A stretch of 49,625 nt of DNA from positions 1 to 49,625 of IMG/VR virus record IMGVR_UViG_3300024289_000045; one strand, 5' to 3'. This DNA comes from a virus. The notes beneath the pieces are model-generated. The model worked only from the letters and a program-made list of their open reading frames with translations, did no database searches and had not been told where the DNA came from. How positions within the stretch are numbered: position 1 is the stretch's first letter; the number at the start of each line of letters is the position of its first letter. Positions 27,597 through 35,837 of this stretch are shown piece by piece. The translations under genes were made by a program, and so were the position numbers.

Positions 27597-28635
27597 TATA
27601 GTATGTCCAGTTAACCAACTTGGATATGGAATAGTATCTACGAACATAGTTAAAGAAATTGCTAAAAAGCTCGATGTTTTTTTATGGCCAATAGGACAAA
27701 TAGACAAATCTATAAATGATTATCAATTTTTTGAAGATTTAAATAAAAAGTCTGATTTTTATGATAAAGATGCTTCAAGTTTAAAAATTTGGCATCAAAA
27801 TGATTTATCTATGCATCCATCTAAAGGAATTAGAACTGCATTACCAATATTTGAATTAGAGCCACTACAAAAACATGAAGTTCATCAAATGAATTGTATG
27901 GATATAATTTTTTTGCCAACTCAATGGGCTGTTGATATAGCTATAAACTCTGGTGTTAAAACAAAAATATTTAAAACTCCGTTTGGTGTTGATCATTCTA
28001 TTTTTGATAAACCAAAGCAAGCATTAAACAAAAACAAATTTACATTTTTAAATGTTGGTAAATGGGAAATAAGAAAAGGTCATGACATTTTAATAAAAGC
28101 TTTTCAAAAGGCATTCCCATCTGACAATGATGTTGAACTTATAATGCATTGTGACAATCCGTTTTTAAACGAAGAAGAAAGAAATAATTGGGAAAGCTAT
28201 TATTCTTCTGACAAAAGAATAAAGATTAGCCATAGATTTAAAACACAACAAGAATTATTTGAATTGATGTCATATGCAGATTGTGGTGTTTTTCCTGCTA
28301 GGGCTGAAGGATGGAATATGGAATTAGCAGAAATGCTTTCTATGGGAAAAAATTGTATAGCTACAAATGCTACTGCTCATAAAGAATTTATAAACAATGA
28401 AATATGTGAATTGGTAAATGTAGATAAATTAGTAAAAGCATATGATAATAAATGGTTTTTTGGTCAAGGATATTGGCCAAATCTTGATGACAATTTTATA
28501 AATCAATTTGCAAGTAAAATGATCAAGGTGAAAAACCTTAAAAATAATTTTAATAAAAAGGCATACGATGAAATGAAAAAATTAACATGGGAAAAAACAG
28601 CTTCGTTAATAACGGATTATATTTATGGAAATTAA
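27583..28635 (+). CDS. GT4-type glycosyltransferase (GT-B fold)
   Basis: The 350-residue protein has a Rossmann-like N-terminal half and a C-terminal donor domain (KFTFLNVGKWEIRKGHDILIKAFQKAF, then ELFELMSYADCGVFPARAEGWNMELAEMLSMGKNCIATNATAHKEFI). The E-x7-E motif of GT4 enzymes is visible in AEGWNMELAEML. It transfers a sugar from an activated donor. It overlaps a GNAT gene by 11 nt, suggesting a joint pathway for an N-acylated sugar. Confidence 0.82.
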   Translation: MKKINIVCPVNQLGYGIVSTNIVKEIAKKLDVFLWPIGQIDKSINDYQFFEDLNKKSDFYDKDASSLKIWHQNDLSMHPSKGIRTALPIFELEPLQKHEVHQMNCMDIIFLPTQWAVDIAINSGVKTKIFKTPFGVDHSIFDKPKQALNKNKFTFLNVGKWEIRKGHDILIKAFQKAFPSDNDVELIMHCDNPFLNEEERNNWESYYSSDKRIKISHRFKTQQELFELMSYADCGVFPARAEGWNMELAEMLSMGKNCIATNATAHKEFINNEICELVNVDKLVKAYDNKWFFGQGYWPNLDDNFINQFASKMIKVKNLKNNFNKKAYDEMKKLTWEKTASLITDYIYGN

Positions 28636-29041
28636 AGAATTGTCATTAAATGATATATACAATGGCTATTCTGATTGCCTTAAAGAAATAGGTGTATTTT
28701 TTATAGCTAAAATAGAACTAGAAAGATTTGTTCAATATTTGTTGAAAAAGAACAGCAAAATATTTTGTTTTTATATTAATAACATAGTAGCTGGAACTAT
28801 AACTATAGATTTATTTTCTAAAAAAAATAAAAATAGTTGCTATATTACAAATCTTTGTGTTCAAAAAAAATACAGAGGACAAAATATATCTTATGAACTA
28901 TTAGAACATTGTTATAATTTTGCAAAAGATAACATGTGCCATGAATTGTGTTTACATTGTGAATCAAATATGATTTCTTTTTATGAAAAGAACGGATTTT
29001 TTTGTGAAGGAAATTGTATGAGGAGAAAAATAAATGTCTGA
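28625..29041 (+). CDS. GNAT family N-acetyltransferase
   Basis: The 138-residue protein has the core SCYITNLCVQKKYRGQNISYELLEHCYNFAKDN with the acetyl-CoA loop (KKYRGQNIS), then MISFYEKNGFF. It is coupled to the glycosyltransferase upstream and may acetylate an amino sugar. It overlaps the next gene by 8 nt. Confidence 0.76.
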   Translation: MEIKELSLNDIYNGYSDCLKEIGVFFIAKIELERFVQYLLKKNSKIFCFYINNIVAGTITIDLFSKKNKNSCYITNLCVQKKYRGQNISYELLEHCYNFAKDNMCHELCLHCESNMISFYEKNGFFCEGNCMRRKINV

Positions 29042-29363
29042 TTTATCTTCTATAACTTTTTTCTTAGACAAAGAAGATGTTTACTGTAAAGTTAACCTAG
29101 AAACACTAGAAAATAATAAGGACGAGCTTGATTTAATAAAAAGAACTGGCGACTTTTTTGCTTTATTAAGTGTTGGGGCTTTAAAGCCAGTTATAGTTCA
29201 TGCTTTAGCAGAGTATGGAATATTAACAAACAATAAAAGAATGACAGAAAATATATTAATTTCCTTTGAACAATCTTTGAAAAGAATATCAAACCAAAAC
29301 GAAACAAGGGAAAGGCCAGTAGTATTACCAACTGAAGCTTTTTTAATAAAGGAAAAACAATGA
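29034..29363 (+). CDS. Hypothetical protein, 109 aa
   Basis: A mostly helical protein (LDLIKRTGDFFALLSVGALKPVIVHALAEYGIL). It overlaps thyX by 4 nt (ATGA). No family recognised. Confidence 0.55.
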   Translation: MSDLSSITFFLDKEDVYCKVNLETLENNKDELDLIKRTGDFFALLSVGALKPVIVHALAEYGILTNNKRMTENILISFEQSLKRISNQNETRERPVVLPTEAFLIKEKQ

Positions 29364-30175
29364 TTTCTGCTGAAATAGTAGCCGATTCAATAAGCCCGTC
29401 CAATCAAAGAATAACAAGTTTTGTTTGTATTTTTCCTAGATTTATATTGTCTGAATTTAATACGCACAGAATGTTATCTAGAAATGCTGCTAGTAGTCGT
29501 GCTATTCCAACAAAAAAGTTTTTAGAACAAATTATTAATGATCCTGTTTTTCCTGTTCATTGGGGAAAAAATCAATCTGGTATGCAAGCATTTTTAGAAT
29601 TGGATGAAGAAAAAAAAGAAAACGCTAAAAAAATATGGTTAGAAGCAAGAGATAAAATGATAGATAGTGTTTCAAAATTACAAGAACTTGGCTTACATAA
29701 ACAAATAACAAATAGATTATTAGAACCTTGGTTTAATGCTACTGTAATTGTTACTGCCACAGATTATGAAAACTTTTTTAAACTTAGAATAAATAAAAAT
29801 GCTCAACCAGAAATATTTGAATTAGCTACTTTAATGAAAAAAGAAATAGATAAATCAATACCAAAAAAAGTTGACATTGGATGTTGGCACATACCTTTTG
29901 CAGATAAACACATCAATAATGTTCCAGAGGAAAAAAATCTTTTAAAAATTGGCGTGGCAAGGTGCGCTAGAGTTAGTTATTTAAATTTTGAAGGCGTAAT
30001 AGATTATGAAAAAGATTATGCGTTACACGACCAATTAAAAAACGATGGTCATTGGAGTCCATTTGAACATTGTGCAACACCGTGTTCGGAATCAAATAGA
30101 TCATATGGAAATTTTTCTGGCTGGAAACAATATAGAAAGTTTTTTAAAGAAGAAAATGGAAAATGCGAAAAATAA
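29360..30175 (+). CDS. thyX: Flavin-dependent thymidylate synthase (ThyX), permuted motif order
   Basis: The 271-residue enzyme holds ThyX elements: FNTHRMLSRNAASSRAIP (33-50, the RHR..S motif region), NRLLEPW (118-124), FFKLR ... AQPEI (139-152), ARCARVSY (200-207) and HWSPFEH (231-237). In classical ThyX the RVSY and SPFEH parts come first, so the order here is circularly permuted. The same layout is known to me from other phage ThyX-like proteins. It makes dTMP from dUMP with FADH2 and methylene-tetrahydrofolate. It overlaps both neighbours. Confidence 0.82.
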   Translation: MISAEIVADSISPSNQRITSFVCIFPRFILSEFNTHRMLSRNAASSRAIPTKKFLEQIINDPVFPVHWGKNQSGMQAFLELDEEKKENAKKIWLEARDKMIDSVSKLQELGLHKQITNRLLEPWFNATVIVTATDYENFFKLRINKNAQPEIFELATLMKKEIDKSIPKKVDIGCWHIPFADKHINNVPEEKNLLKIGVARCARVSYLNFEGVIDYEKDYALHDQLKNDGHWSPFEHCATPCSESNRSYGNFSGWKQYRKFFKEENGKCEK

Positions 30176-30729
30176 AATGGTTAAAATGGGAAGACCCATT
30201 AACTCCTAAAACAAATAACGATATTAAAAATTTTGAAGAGCAAGAGCAAAAAGATAGTTTTGATCAAGAAAATGATTTTATTAAACATGTTAGAGTTATA
30301 TCGACTCCGCAAGGAGTAATACCTTTGGCAGAGCATGGTCTTTCCAGCAATCTTTATAAACTTTGGGTTGGCCATACAAATTTTGACATTACTGATAAAA
30401 TTGTATCTGCTATTGAAAAAATTAAAGGCGTTGAAATATTAAAAGTTTGGACTAGATATAGATTTTGGATTGGCATAGGAAATATGTTTGATGTCGAGAA
30501 AGTTCAAATAGAAATAGAAAATAAACTTTGTCATAAGTCTTTTCCTGCTAAAAACTTAGTTGTTAAATCATTATTAAAAGCCGTTAAGAACAAAGATGTT
30601 TCTTGGGCTATATGTTCAAATAACAAAGGTGTCTTAGAAACAATAACTGGAAAAAATGATTTAGATGTTAAAAAAGAAGTGTTGAAAAACAATTTATATG
30701 TTATAAAATGTAGTTGGCATTTTAACTAA
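30163..30729 (+). CDS. Hypothetical phage protein, 188 aa
   Basis: The middle segment (GLSSNLYKLWVGHTNFDITDKIVSAIEKIKGVEILKVWTRYRFWIGIGNMFD) is a strand-helix-strand pattern I recall from T4-like cyanophage proteins without a known role. It overlaps thyX by 13 nt. Confidence 0.58.
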   Translation: MRKIKWLKWEDPLTPKTNNDIKNFEEQEQKDSFDQENDFIKHVRVISTPQGVIPLAEHGLSSNLYKLWVGHTNFDITDKIVSAIEKIKGVEILKVWTRYRFWIGIGNMFDVEKVQIEIENKLCHKSFPAKNLVVKSLLKAVKNKDVSWAICSNNKGVLETITGKNDLDVKKEVLKNNLYVIKCSWHFN

Positions 30730-30740
30730 CAGGAGTAATC

Positions 30741-31001
30741 ATGTCTGATGTAAAAACTGCAATTAGTCCAGAACAAGTAGCTCGCTCTATTAGTCTTATT
30801 GTTTCCACTTTGAAGTGGATTACCACAATCATTCCTGGCGATAGCGATGACAAAATTGTTGCTGCTGTAGTCAAACTCACAGAAGAACCTTGGTTTATTT
30901 CTGCTCTAACTTTTCTTATTAATAAATTTGATGGCGATACAAATAAGATTACTGCCGATGACTTCATTCTTGCTGTAAAGAAGGCGCAAGGACAGAATTG
31001 A
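30741..31001 (+). CDS. Small protein with two hydrophobic helices, 86 aa
   Basis: GGAG lies upstream. The two hydrophobic helices (SISLIVSTLKWITTIIPG and PWFISALTFLINKF) are moderate, so it may be membrane-associated. It is followed directly by a TTG-start membrane protein and a secreted protein, which hints at an envelope cassette. A holin is only a possibility. Confidence 0.55.
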   Translation: MSDVKTAISPEQVARSISLIVSTLKWITTIIPGDSDDKIVAAVVKLTEEPWFISALTFLINKFDGDTNKITADDFILAVKKAQGQN

Positions 31002-31147
31002 TAAAAAAAATATTTTGGGAAGTAATTTTTGATATTGTAACTGTAGTTATATTTGGGGCAGCAATTACTGCCCTAATTTATATTTCTAAAAATTTTCAAC
31101 CACATAAACACACGGACAAATGTTTGATAGAGGAAAACAAAAAATGA
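30998..31147 (+). CDS. Small membrane protein, TTG start, 49 aa
   Basis: The only good start is a TTG overlapping the previous stop (TTGA). The product has one strong membrane helix (DIVTVVIFGAAITALIYIS) and a His-containing tail. Its stop overlaps the next start (ATGA). The perfect nesting between neighbours supports the gene. Confidence 0.5.
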   Translation: MIKKIFWEVIFDIVTVVIFGAAITALIYISKNFQPHKHTDKCLIEENKK

Positions 31148-31950
31148 AGATTATTTTGTCTTTTGCTTTAGCACTTGTTTTTTCCTTCAATGTTTTTGCA
31201 GAAAAATTTGTAATTCCAGATCAAAAAATTGTTGGTGCTGAAACACCAATTGCTCTTGGAGAACTTGTTGATTTATCTGTAAGCCCGATCAAAAGCCCTC
31301 CTCAATATTTAGTAGAAACTACTTATACTTGGAAAGTTCTTGATGGATATACCGAAAAAAGAGTTAGAGATTATAATGGCGGTGTTTTCTTTGGTGCTGG
31401 AATTCAGCCGAAAAGACTAAAAGCTCTTGTTGCCGTAACATATCTTTATGCAGTTAAAGAACAGGATAAAATTACCGAGACTGCTGCAAGAACAGCATTC
31501 TTATCTACCGATGTTCTTATCGGCGATGAAGCTCCTCCTGCACCAGAACCAAATCCAAACCCCAATCCTAATCCAGAACCAGAACCAAATTTTCCAGAGG
31601 GAAAGTATAATCTTTCTCCATTTATTTATAATTTGACTAAAACGAAAATCAATTTATCTAAATCTGATAAGGCTAAACAGGCTAATGCTTTAGCCAAATC
31701 ATTTGAAGGAATAGCTGCTGCTATTGCTGCTGGAACTATTGATGACCAAGAAGATATTTTGAAAAAGACAGCAGAAGCTAATCGCTCTTCAATTGCTGCT
31801 GTTGGTGGAGATAGGTCAAAATGGGAAATTGTTTTTAACGAAATCCAAGAAAAGCTTTATGGTCTTTACAAAGATAATAAGATGGTAACTAAACAAGATT
31901 TTGCTTCTGCATGGCGTGAAATTGCTGCTGGATTTAAAGCTTTTAAATAA
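31144..31950 (+). CDS. Secreted protein with a Pro-rich linker
   Basis: From the ATG at 31144 (ATGA overlap) the product starts with a Sec signal (MKIILSFALALVFSFNVFA). A beta-rich domain follows (about 25-130), then a PEPNPNPNPNPEPEP linker, then a helical domain (ANALAKSFEGIAAAIAAG ... QEKLYGLYKDNKMVTKQDFASAWREIAAGF). It is exported and looks like planctomycete cell-surface proteins, which is only an impression. It precedes a papain-like gene. Confidence 0.65.
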   Translation: MKIILSFALALVFSFNVFAEKFVIPDQKIVGAETPIALGELVDLSVSPIKSPPQYLVETTYTWKVLDGYTEKRVRDYNGGVFFGAGIQPKRLKALVAVTYLYAVKEQDKITETAARTAFLSTDVLIGDEAPPAPEPNPNPNPNPEPEPNFPEGKYNLSPFIYNLTKTKINLSKSDKAKQANALAKSFEGIAAAIAAGTIDDQEDILKKTAEANRSSIAAVGGDRSKWEIVFNEIQEKLYGLYKDNKMVTKQDFASAWREIAAGFKAFK

Positions 31951-31961
31951 GGTGAATTAAC

Positions 31962-32912
31962 ATGTCAGATATTTCAAAGTTATATACAGATGGAACAGTT
32001 AATGGTTGGGCAGGAAAAAATAATCCCGATCTTGTCAAATCAGAATTTGATCTACTAAAAGATGATGGCTCTTTTAAAGATCTAAAAATTTTTAGTGCCA
32101 GCAGAGATACTAAAGGTAAAAAGCTAATGCTTTATGATGTAGTTCGTAAAGTATTGGGCAAAGATACTGAAAATTATGGCCAAGAAATTGGTGATTGCGT
32201 TTCGTTTGGCGCTAAAAACGCAATTGAATACTTAATGGCTACAGAAAAACTAATGAAGGGCGATAGAGAAGAGTGGAATCCTATCTTTCCTCCATATTTA
32301 TATGGTACGGGGCGAGTATTTATTGGGCGTGGACAACTTGATGGCAGCGATGGTTCACTCGGTAGTTGGATGGCAGATGCTGTTATTAAGTTTGGAGTAT
32401 TACGATCTAACTTCACAAATGTTCCGAAATACTCAGGAAGAGTAGCCAGTAAGTGGGGCGATAAGCCAGGCCCACCTACTGAATTCGTTAATGAAGCAAA
32501 ACTCCATCCTGTAAAGTCTGCTGCTCTAATTAAGAGTTGGGATGATCTTCGTGACGCAATTGTAAATGGTTATCCATGCACTACAGCTAGCGACATTGGA
32601 TATAACATGGAACCATCTTCTGATGGCTTTCATCGTCAGACAGATAGTTGGGGTCATCAAATGTGTGTCATAGGAATTGATGATGGGTATAAAAATGGTT
32701 CAGATCCTTACGCTATTATTCTTAATAGCTGGGGAGATTGTCACGGCAATCTTAAAGATTTTGATACTGGTGATAGCTTGCCAGCTGGTGTTCTTCGTGT
32801 TCGCAGGAAAGATATGGAAAAACATATTCGACAGGAAGAAACATTTGCCTACTCGAACTTTGATGGATTCCCAGAACAATTAATTGACAAAAAACTATTT
32901 ATGTTAATTTAA
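31962..32912 (+). CDS. Papain-like (C1-fold) cysteine peptidase
   Basis: The 316-residue protein has the papain layout: Gln74 and Cys79 in QEIGDCVSFGAKNAIEYL, His232 in WGHQMCVIGIDDGY and Asn255 in ILNSWGDC. Oxyanion-hole Gln, catalytic Cys, His and Asn are thus all present, so activity is likely. No signal peptide is seen. It could process virion or host proteins, or enter the cell with the phage. It follows small membrane and secreted genes. Confidence 0.78.
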   Translation: MSDISKLYTDGTVNGWAGKNNPDLVKSEFDLLKDDGSFKDLKIFSASRDTKGKKLMLYDVVRKVLGKDTENYGQEIGDCVSFGAKNAIEYLMATEKLMKGDREEWNPIFPPYLYGTGRVFIGRGQLDGSDGSLGSWMADAVIKFGVLRSNFTNVPKYSGRVASKWGDKPGPPTEFVNEAKLHPVKSAALIKSWDDLRDAIVNGYPCTTASDIGYNMEPSSDGFHRQTDSWGHQMCVIGIDDGYKNGSDPYAIILNSWGDCHGNLKDFDTGDSLPAGVLRVRRKDMEKHIRQEETFAYSNFDGFPEQLIDKKLFMLI

Positions 32913-32913
32913 A

Positions 32914-33477
32914 ATGATAGAACAAATATATAAAAATCATTGTAACTCTGCTAGCGATATAAATGAACATCTCCCAATACTTAAAAAGTATGGAGAAAAA
33001 TGCTCGCATATAACAGAAATGGGAGTTAGGGGTATAGTATCTACATGGGCATTTGTTGTTGCAAAACCAAAAAAGTTAACATGCATAGATATAAAACATC
33101 CGAGTTCTTTTGGAGCAGAAGAAAAATTTAATAATTTAATCAATGAATGCAATTTAAATAATATAGATTTTAAATTTATACAAGGAAATACATTAGATAT
33201 AAACATTGAAAACACAGATCTTCTTTTTATAGACACTCTTCATAATTACGAACAAATAAAAACAGAATTATCAAAACATAATATAAATGTTAATAAGTTT
33301 ATGATTTTTCATGATACAGTAAGTTTTGGAAAAAGAAATGAAACTGGACATGGAAAAGGTATATTGGTAGCAATTAATGAATTTTTAGATGAAAATAAAA
33401 ACTGGAAAGTTGTTGAAGATTTAAAAAACAATAATGGACTAATGGTACTAGAAAAAATTGGAGATAATAATGTTTGA
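32914..33477 (+). CDS. SAM-dependent methyltransferase
   Basis: Motif I is ITEMGVRGIVSTWAF, followed by KLTCIDIKHPSSFGAEEKF, FKFIQGNTLDI, DLLFIDTLHNYEQIKTEL and FMIFHDTVSFGKRNETGHGKGI. This is the Methyltransf_24/CmcI-like type, often acting on sugars or secondary metabolites. The start is 2 nt after the papain-like stop. Confidence 0.72.
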   Translation: MIEQIYKNHCNSASDINEHLPILKKYGEKCSHITEMGVRGIVSTWAFVVAKPKKLTCIDIKHPSSFGAEEKFNNLINECNLNNIDFKFIQGNTLDINIENTDLLFIDTLHNYEQIKTELSKHNINVNKFMIFHDTVSFGKRNETGHGKGILVAINEFLDENKNWKVVEDLKNNNGLMVLEKIGDNNV

Positions 33478-34369
33478 TCATACAGAAGGTTTGCAGTATG
33501 GCCGTCCAGATAAAAACGATCCAAGAAAAAAACCTGCAAAACCAGAAGAAAGAAAAAGGGGTTCTAAAAAGAACCCAAAAGATTCAGCCAGTAAACCAAA
33601 TAAGAATATAGAAGTTTCTAAAGAAACTGAAGATAAAATTAGAAAATTAATGCAAGAACACAACGCAAAAAATCCAAAGTTTAAAGCTAATATGGCTCAG
33701 TTAAAAGCTGTATTTAGGCGTGGTGCTGGTGCATATTCCACAAGTCATGCCCCAGGAATGGATAGAACTAGATGGGGTCTAAATAGAATTAAAGCATTTC
33801 TTTATCTATTAAGAAACAATCGTCCATCAAACCCAAACTATAAACAGGACAATGATCTTTTGCCTAATGGTCATCCACGAAGTTCAAAAAAGTCAAAGTC
33901 GGGGTATTTATGGGAAGAGGTTGAACTTTCAGATGTTTTAGCAATTGTAAAAAAACAAGTTGAGGAACATTATATGTCTGAAGATAAAAAGTCAAAAGCC
34001 AAAAATGATATTGAAAATTATTTTTCTGAAGCTGCCGAAGGATATGATGCTCCTCAATCAGCAAGAAACAATGCTAAAAAAGTCTTAGAATGGAAGCGTA
34101 AGTACGGAAAGGAATGCAAAGGCATGACTCCTGTTGGCTGGGCTAGAGCTAGAGATTTGGCTGGTAATGCCAAGCTTTCTGCCGATACAGTAAAAAGAAT
34201 GGCCCAGTTCAATCGTCATCGTGGTAATTACGAAAAAGCAAAATCTAAACCAGAATATAAAACCAAGCCTTGGACTATCCCTGCTGTAGTTGCTTGGTTG
34301 GGTTGGGGCGGAACAAGCGGAGTTGAATGGGCTATTAGAGTAAGTAATTCATTAAGCAAAAAAAAGTAA
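33470..34369 (+). CDS. DUF5824-like protein with a second C-terminal phage domain
   Basis: The ATG at 33470 (MFDHTEGLQYG) overlaps the previous gene by 8 nt. Residues about 75-140 (LKAVFRRGAGAYSTSHAPGMDRTRWGLNRIKAFLYLLRNNRPSNPNY ... DNDLLPNGHP) match DUF5824. The C-terminal part (GMTPVGWARARDLAGNAKLSADTVKRM, then WTIPAVVAWLGWGGTSGVEWA) is a domain often attached to phage prohead or portal-associated proteins. The basic, linker-like N-terminus is probably disordered. A virion role is plausible. Confidence 0.72.
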   Translation: MFDHTEGLQYGRPDKNDPRKKPAKPEERKRGSKKNPKDSASKPNKNIEVSKETEDKIRKLMQEHNAKNPKFKANMAQLKAVFRRGAGAYSTSHAPGMDRTRWGLNRIKAFLYLLRNNRPSNPNYKQDNDLLPNGHPRSSKKSKSGYLWEEVELSDVLAIVKKQVEEHYMSEDKKSKAKNDIENYFSEAAEGYDAPQSARNNAKKVLEWKRKYGKECKGMTPVGWARARDLAGNAKLSADTVKRMAQFNRHRGNYEKAKSKPEYKTKPWTIPAVVAWLGWGGTSGVEWAIRVSNSLSKKK

Positions 34370-35032
34370 ATGCATATTTATTATAGGATAAGCGATAATA
34401 GTTATAAAAAGCCAAAAATGTGTGGCAAAGATAAATGCTTGTCTAATTTTCTTTCTAAATTTAATGATTGTTCTAAAACTTTTTTAGCTGATAATGTTTC
34501 GTCAGAAGATACTTTATCTTTAATAAAAAATATACCACATCAAAAAACATCTTTGGGCAATGCCGGTTCTTTTATGGCTTGTTTAGAGGATGCTATTAAT
34601 AGATTTGATGATGACAAAGTAATATACTTTTTAGAAGACGATTACTTACACAATGGAAATGTAATAGATGCTTTAAACGAAGGATTGCTTTTTGGAGATT
34701 ATGTAACTTTATATGATCATCCAGATAAATATTCTAAATTGTATAATTTTGGAGAGGTTACTAAAGTTTTAAGAAAGAACTTTCATTGGAAATATACTAT
34801 ATCAACAACAATGACTTTTGCAACAAAAGTGGCTACTTTAAAGGATGACTATTCATGTTTTTTTAAGTGGACTAGAAACTTTCATCCAGAAGATCATCAA
34901 ATATTTTTAGATATAAATAAAAAAGCTAAAAAATTAGTAAGTTGTATACCAGGAATGTCAATTCATACAGACTTAACCGTGTATAATAATATAGATAAGT
35001 CTTACATTGACAACTGGGTGCAACATGTATGA
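34370..35032 (+). CDS. GT-A-like glycosyltransferase family protein
   Basis: The 220-residue protein has ACLEDAINRFDDDKVIYFLEDDYLHNGNVIDAL with an EDDY metal-site-like motif, and later TNRFHPEDHQ-type residues (WTRNFHPEDHQIFLDI). These fit GT-A glycosyltransferases. It starts right after the previous stop. Another sugar enzyme supports a phage glycan module. Confidence 0.6.
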   Translation: MHIYYRISDNSYKKPKMCGKDKCLSNFLSKFNDCSKTFLADNVSSEDTLSLIKNIPHQKTSLGNAGSFMACLEDAINRFDDDKVIYFLEDDYLHNGNVIDALNEGLLFGDYVTLYDHPDKYSKLYNFGEVTKVLRKNFHWKYTISTTMTFATKVATLKDDYSCFFKWTRNFHPEDHQIFLDINKKAKKLVSCIPGMSIHTDLTVYNNIDKSYIDNWVQHV

Positions 35033-35198
35033 GTTAATATTATTTCTTGTTGTCGGTATAAATAAAGAGTGTTTCAACTTAATAGAAGATAAAAAAGTTT
35101 TTATTAAAAAAGAACAGCCGATAATTCAAAATAAAGAATGGATTTACGATAGAAATAAAAATCAATGGAAAATTTTCAGAGATAGATGTTTTACATGA
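35025..35198 (+). CDS. Small protein with a hydrophobic N-terminus, 57 aa
   Basis: The start MYELILFLVVGINKECFNLIEDKK suggests a short signal or anchor. The rest is basic. It overlaps the previous gene by 8 nt. An upstream in-frame ATG at 35007 is less likely. Function unknown. Confidence 0.45.
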   Translation: MYELILFLVVGINKECFNLIEDKKVFIKKEQPIIQNKEWIYDRNKNQWKIFRDRCFT

Positions 35199-35211
35199 AG
35201 GTAAAAAAATC

Positions 35212-35574
35212 ATGCAGTTGCATGAAAAATTAGAAAACGAATTTAAAAAATCAGAAGTATTCAAAAAATACGAAGCGGTTGGAATTATAACTATACTAAC
35301 TATAGTTAGCTTGGTTATAAACGCTATAAGGCTTTTAAAAGCTTGCCAATCACCAAAAGGAGTAGCTTTAATTATAAAAGCTGGCGGACCTTTAGTTAAA
35401 TTGTATGTTAGAAGAAATATTTATAAAAAAATGTTATCAATAAATATCCCAGAAGAAGATGCAAAAATATTGTCACATAATATAATTGATTTAATTCAAT
35501 CAATGCCATTAGAAGATTTAGAAAATTTAATAGAAACAGTTTTTAATCAAAGTTCTGGTGAAGAAGATGAGTGA
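35212..35574 (+). CDS. Membrane-associated protein, 120 aa
   Basis: After a charged start, one hydrophobic segment (VGIITILTIVSLVINAIRLL) and a second weaker one (GVALIIKAGGPLVKLYV) are seen; the C-terminal half is acidic and helical (PLEDLENLIETVFNQSSGEEDE). It overlaps the next gene by 8 nt. It resembles small phage proteins of unknown role. Confidence 0.58.
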   Translation: MQLHEKLENEFKKSEVFKKYEAVGIITILTIVSLVINAIRLLKACQSPKGVALIIKAGGPLVKLYVRRNIYKKMLSINIPEEDAKILSHNIIDLIQSMPLEDLENLIETVFNQSSGEEDE

Positions 35575-35734
35575 TTACTATATTTTTAATCGTTATGCGC
35601 CAATTAATAATGCAAGTGTTAAGTGTTCAAAATGTAAATTATCTTTTTTTATTTTAAAAGAAATTTTTGAAAAAAAAGAAGATGTTAGCTGTCCTCATTG
35701 TAAATCAAATTTAATTAACACATCTAAAAAATAA
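35567..35734 (+). CDS. Small zinc-ribbon protein, 55 aa
   Basis: The product has two Cys pairs (CSKC and CPHC) around a basic, aromatic stretch, typical of a zinc ribbon. It ends the small-gene run before nrdJ. The 103-nt gap after it (35735-35837) holds a CCATC/GATGG hairpin and no clear promoter. Confidence 0.6.
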   Translation: MSDYYIFNRYAPINNASVKCSKCKLSFFILKEIFEKKEDVSCPHCKSNLINTSKK

Positions 35735-35837
35735 TCTTTGAAAAATTCATATTTCTTGATTGCCATCATTCAAAAGATGGTGTAAAAATTCCAGTCCAAA
35801 CATAAGATCATAAAAAATTAAAAGGAAAAAAACTGCC

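Noticed and set aside
35735-35837. Cobalamin riboswitch before nrdJ
   Set aside because: The gap is about 100 nt with only one small hairpin and no B12-box-like sequence, too short for this riboswitch class.
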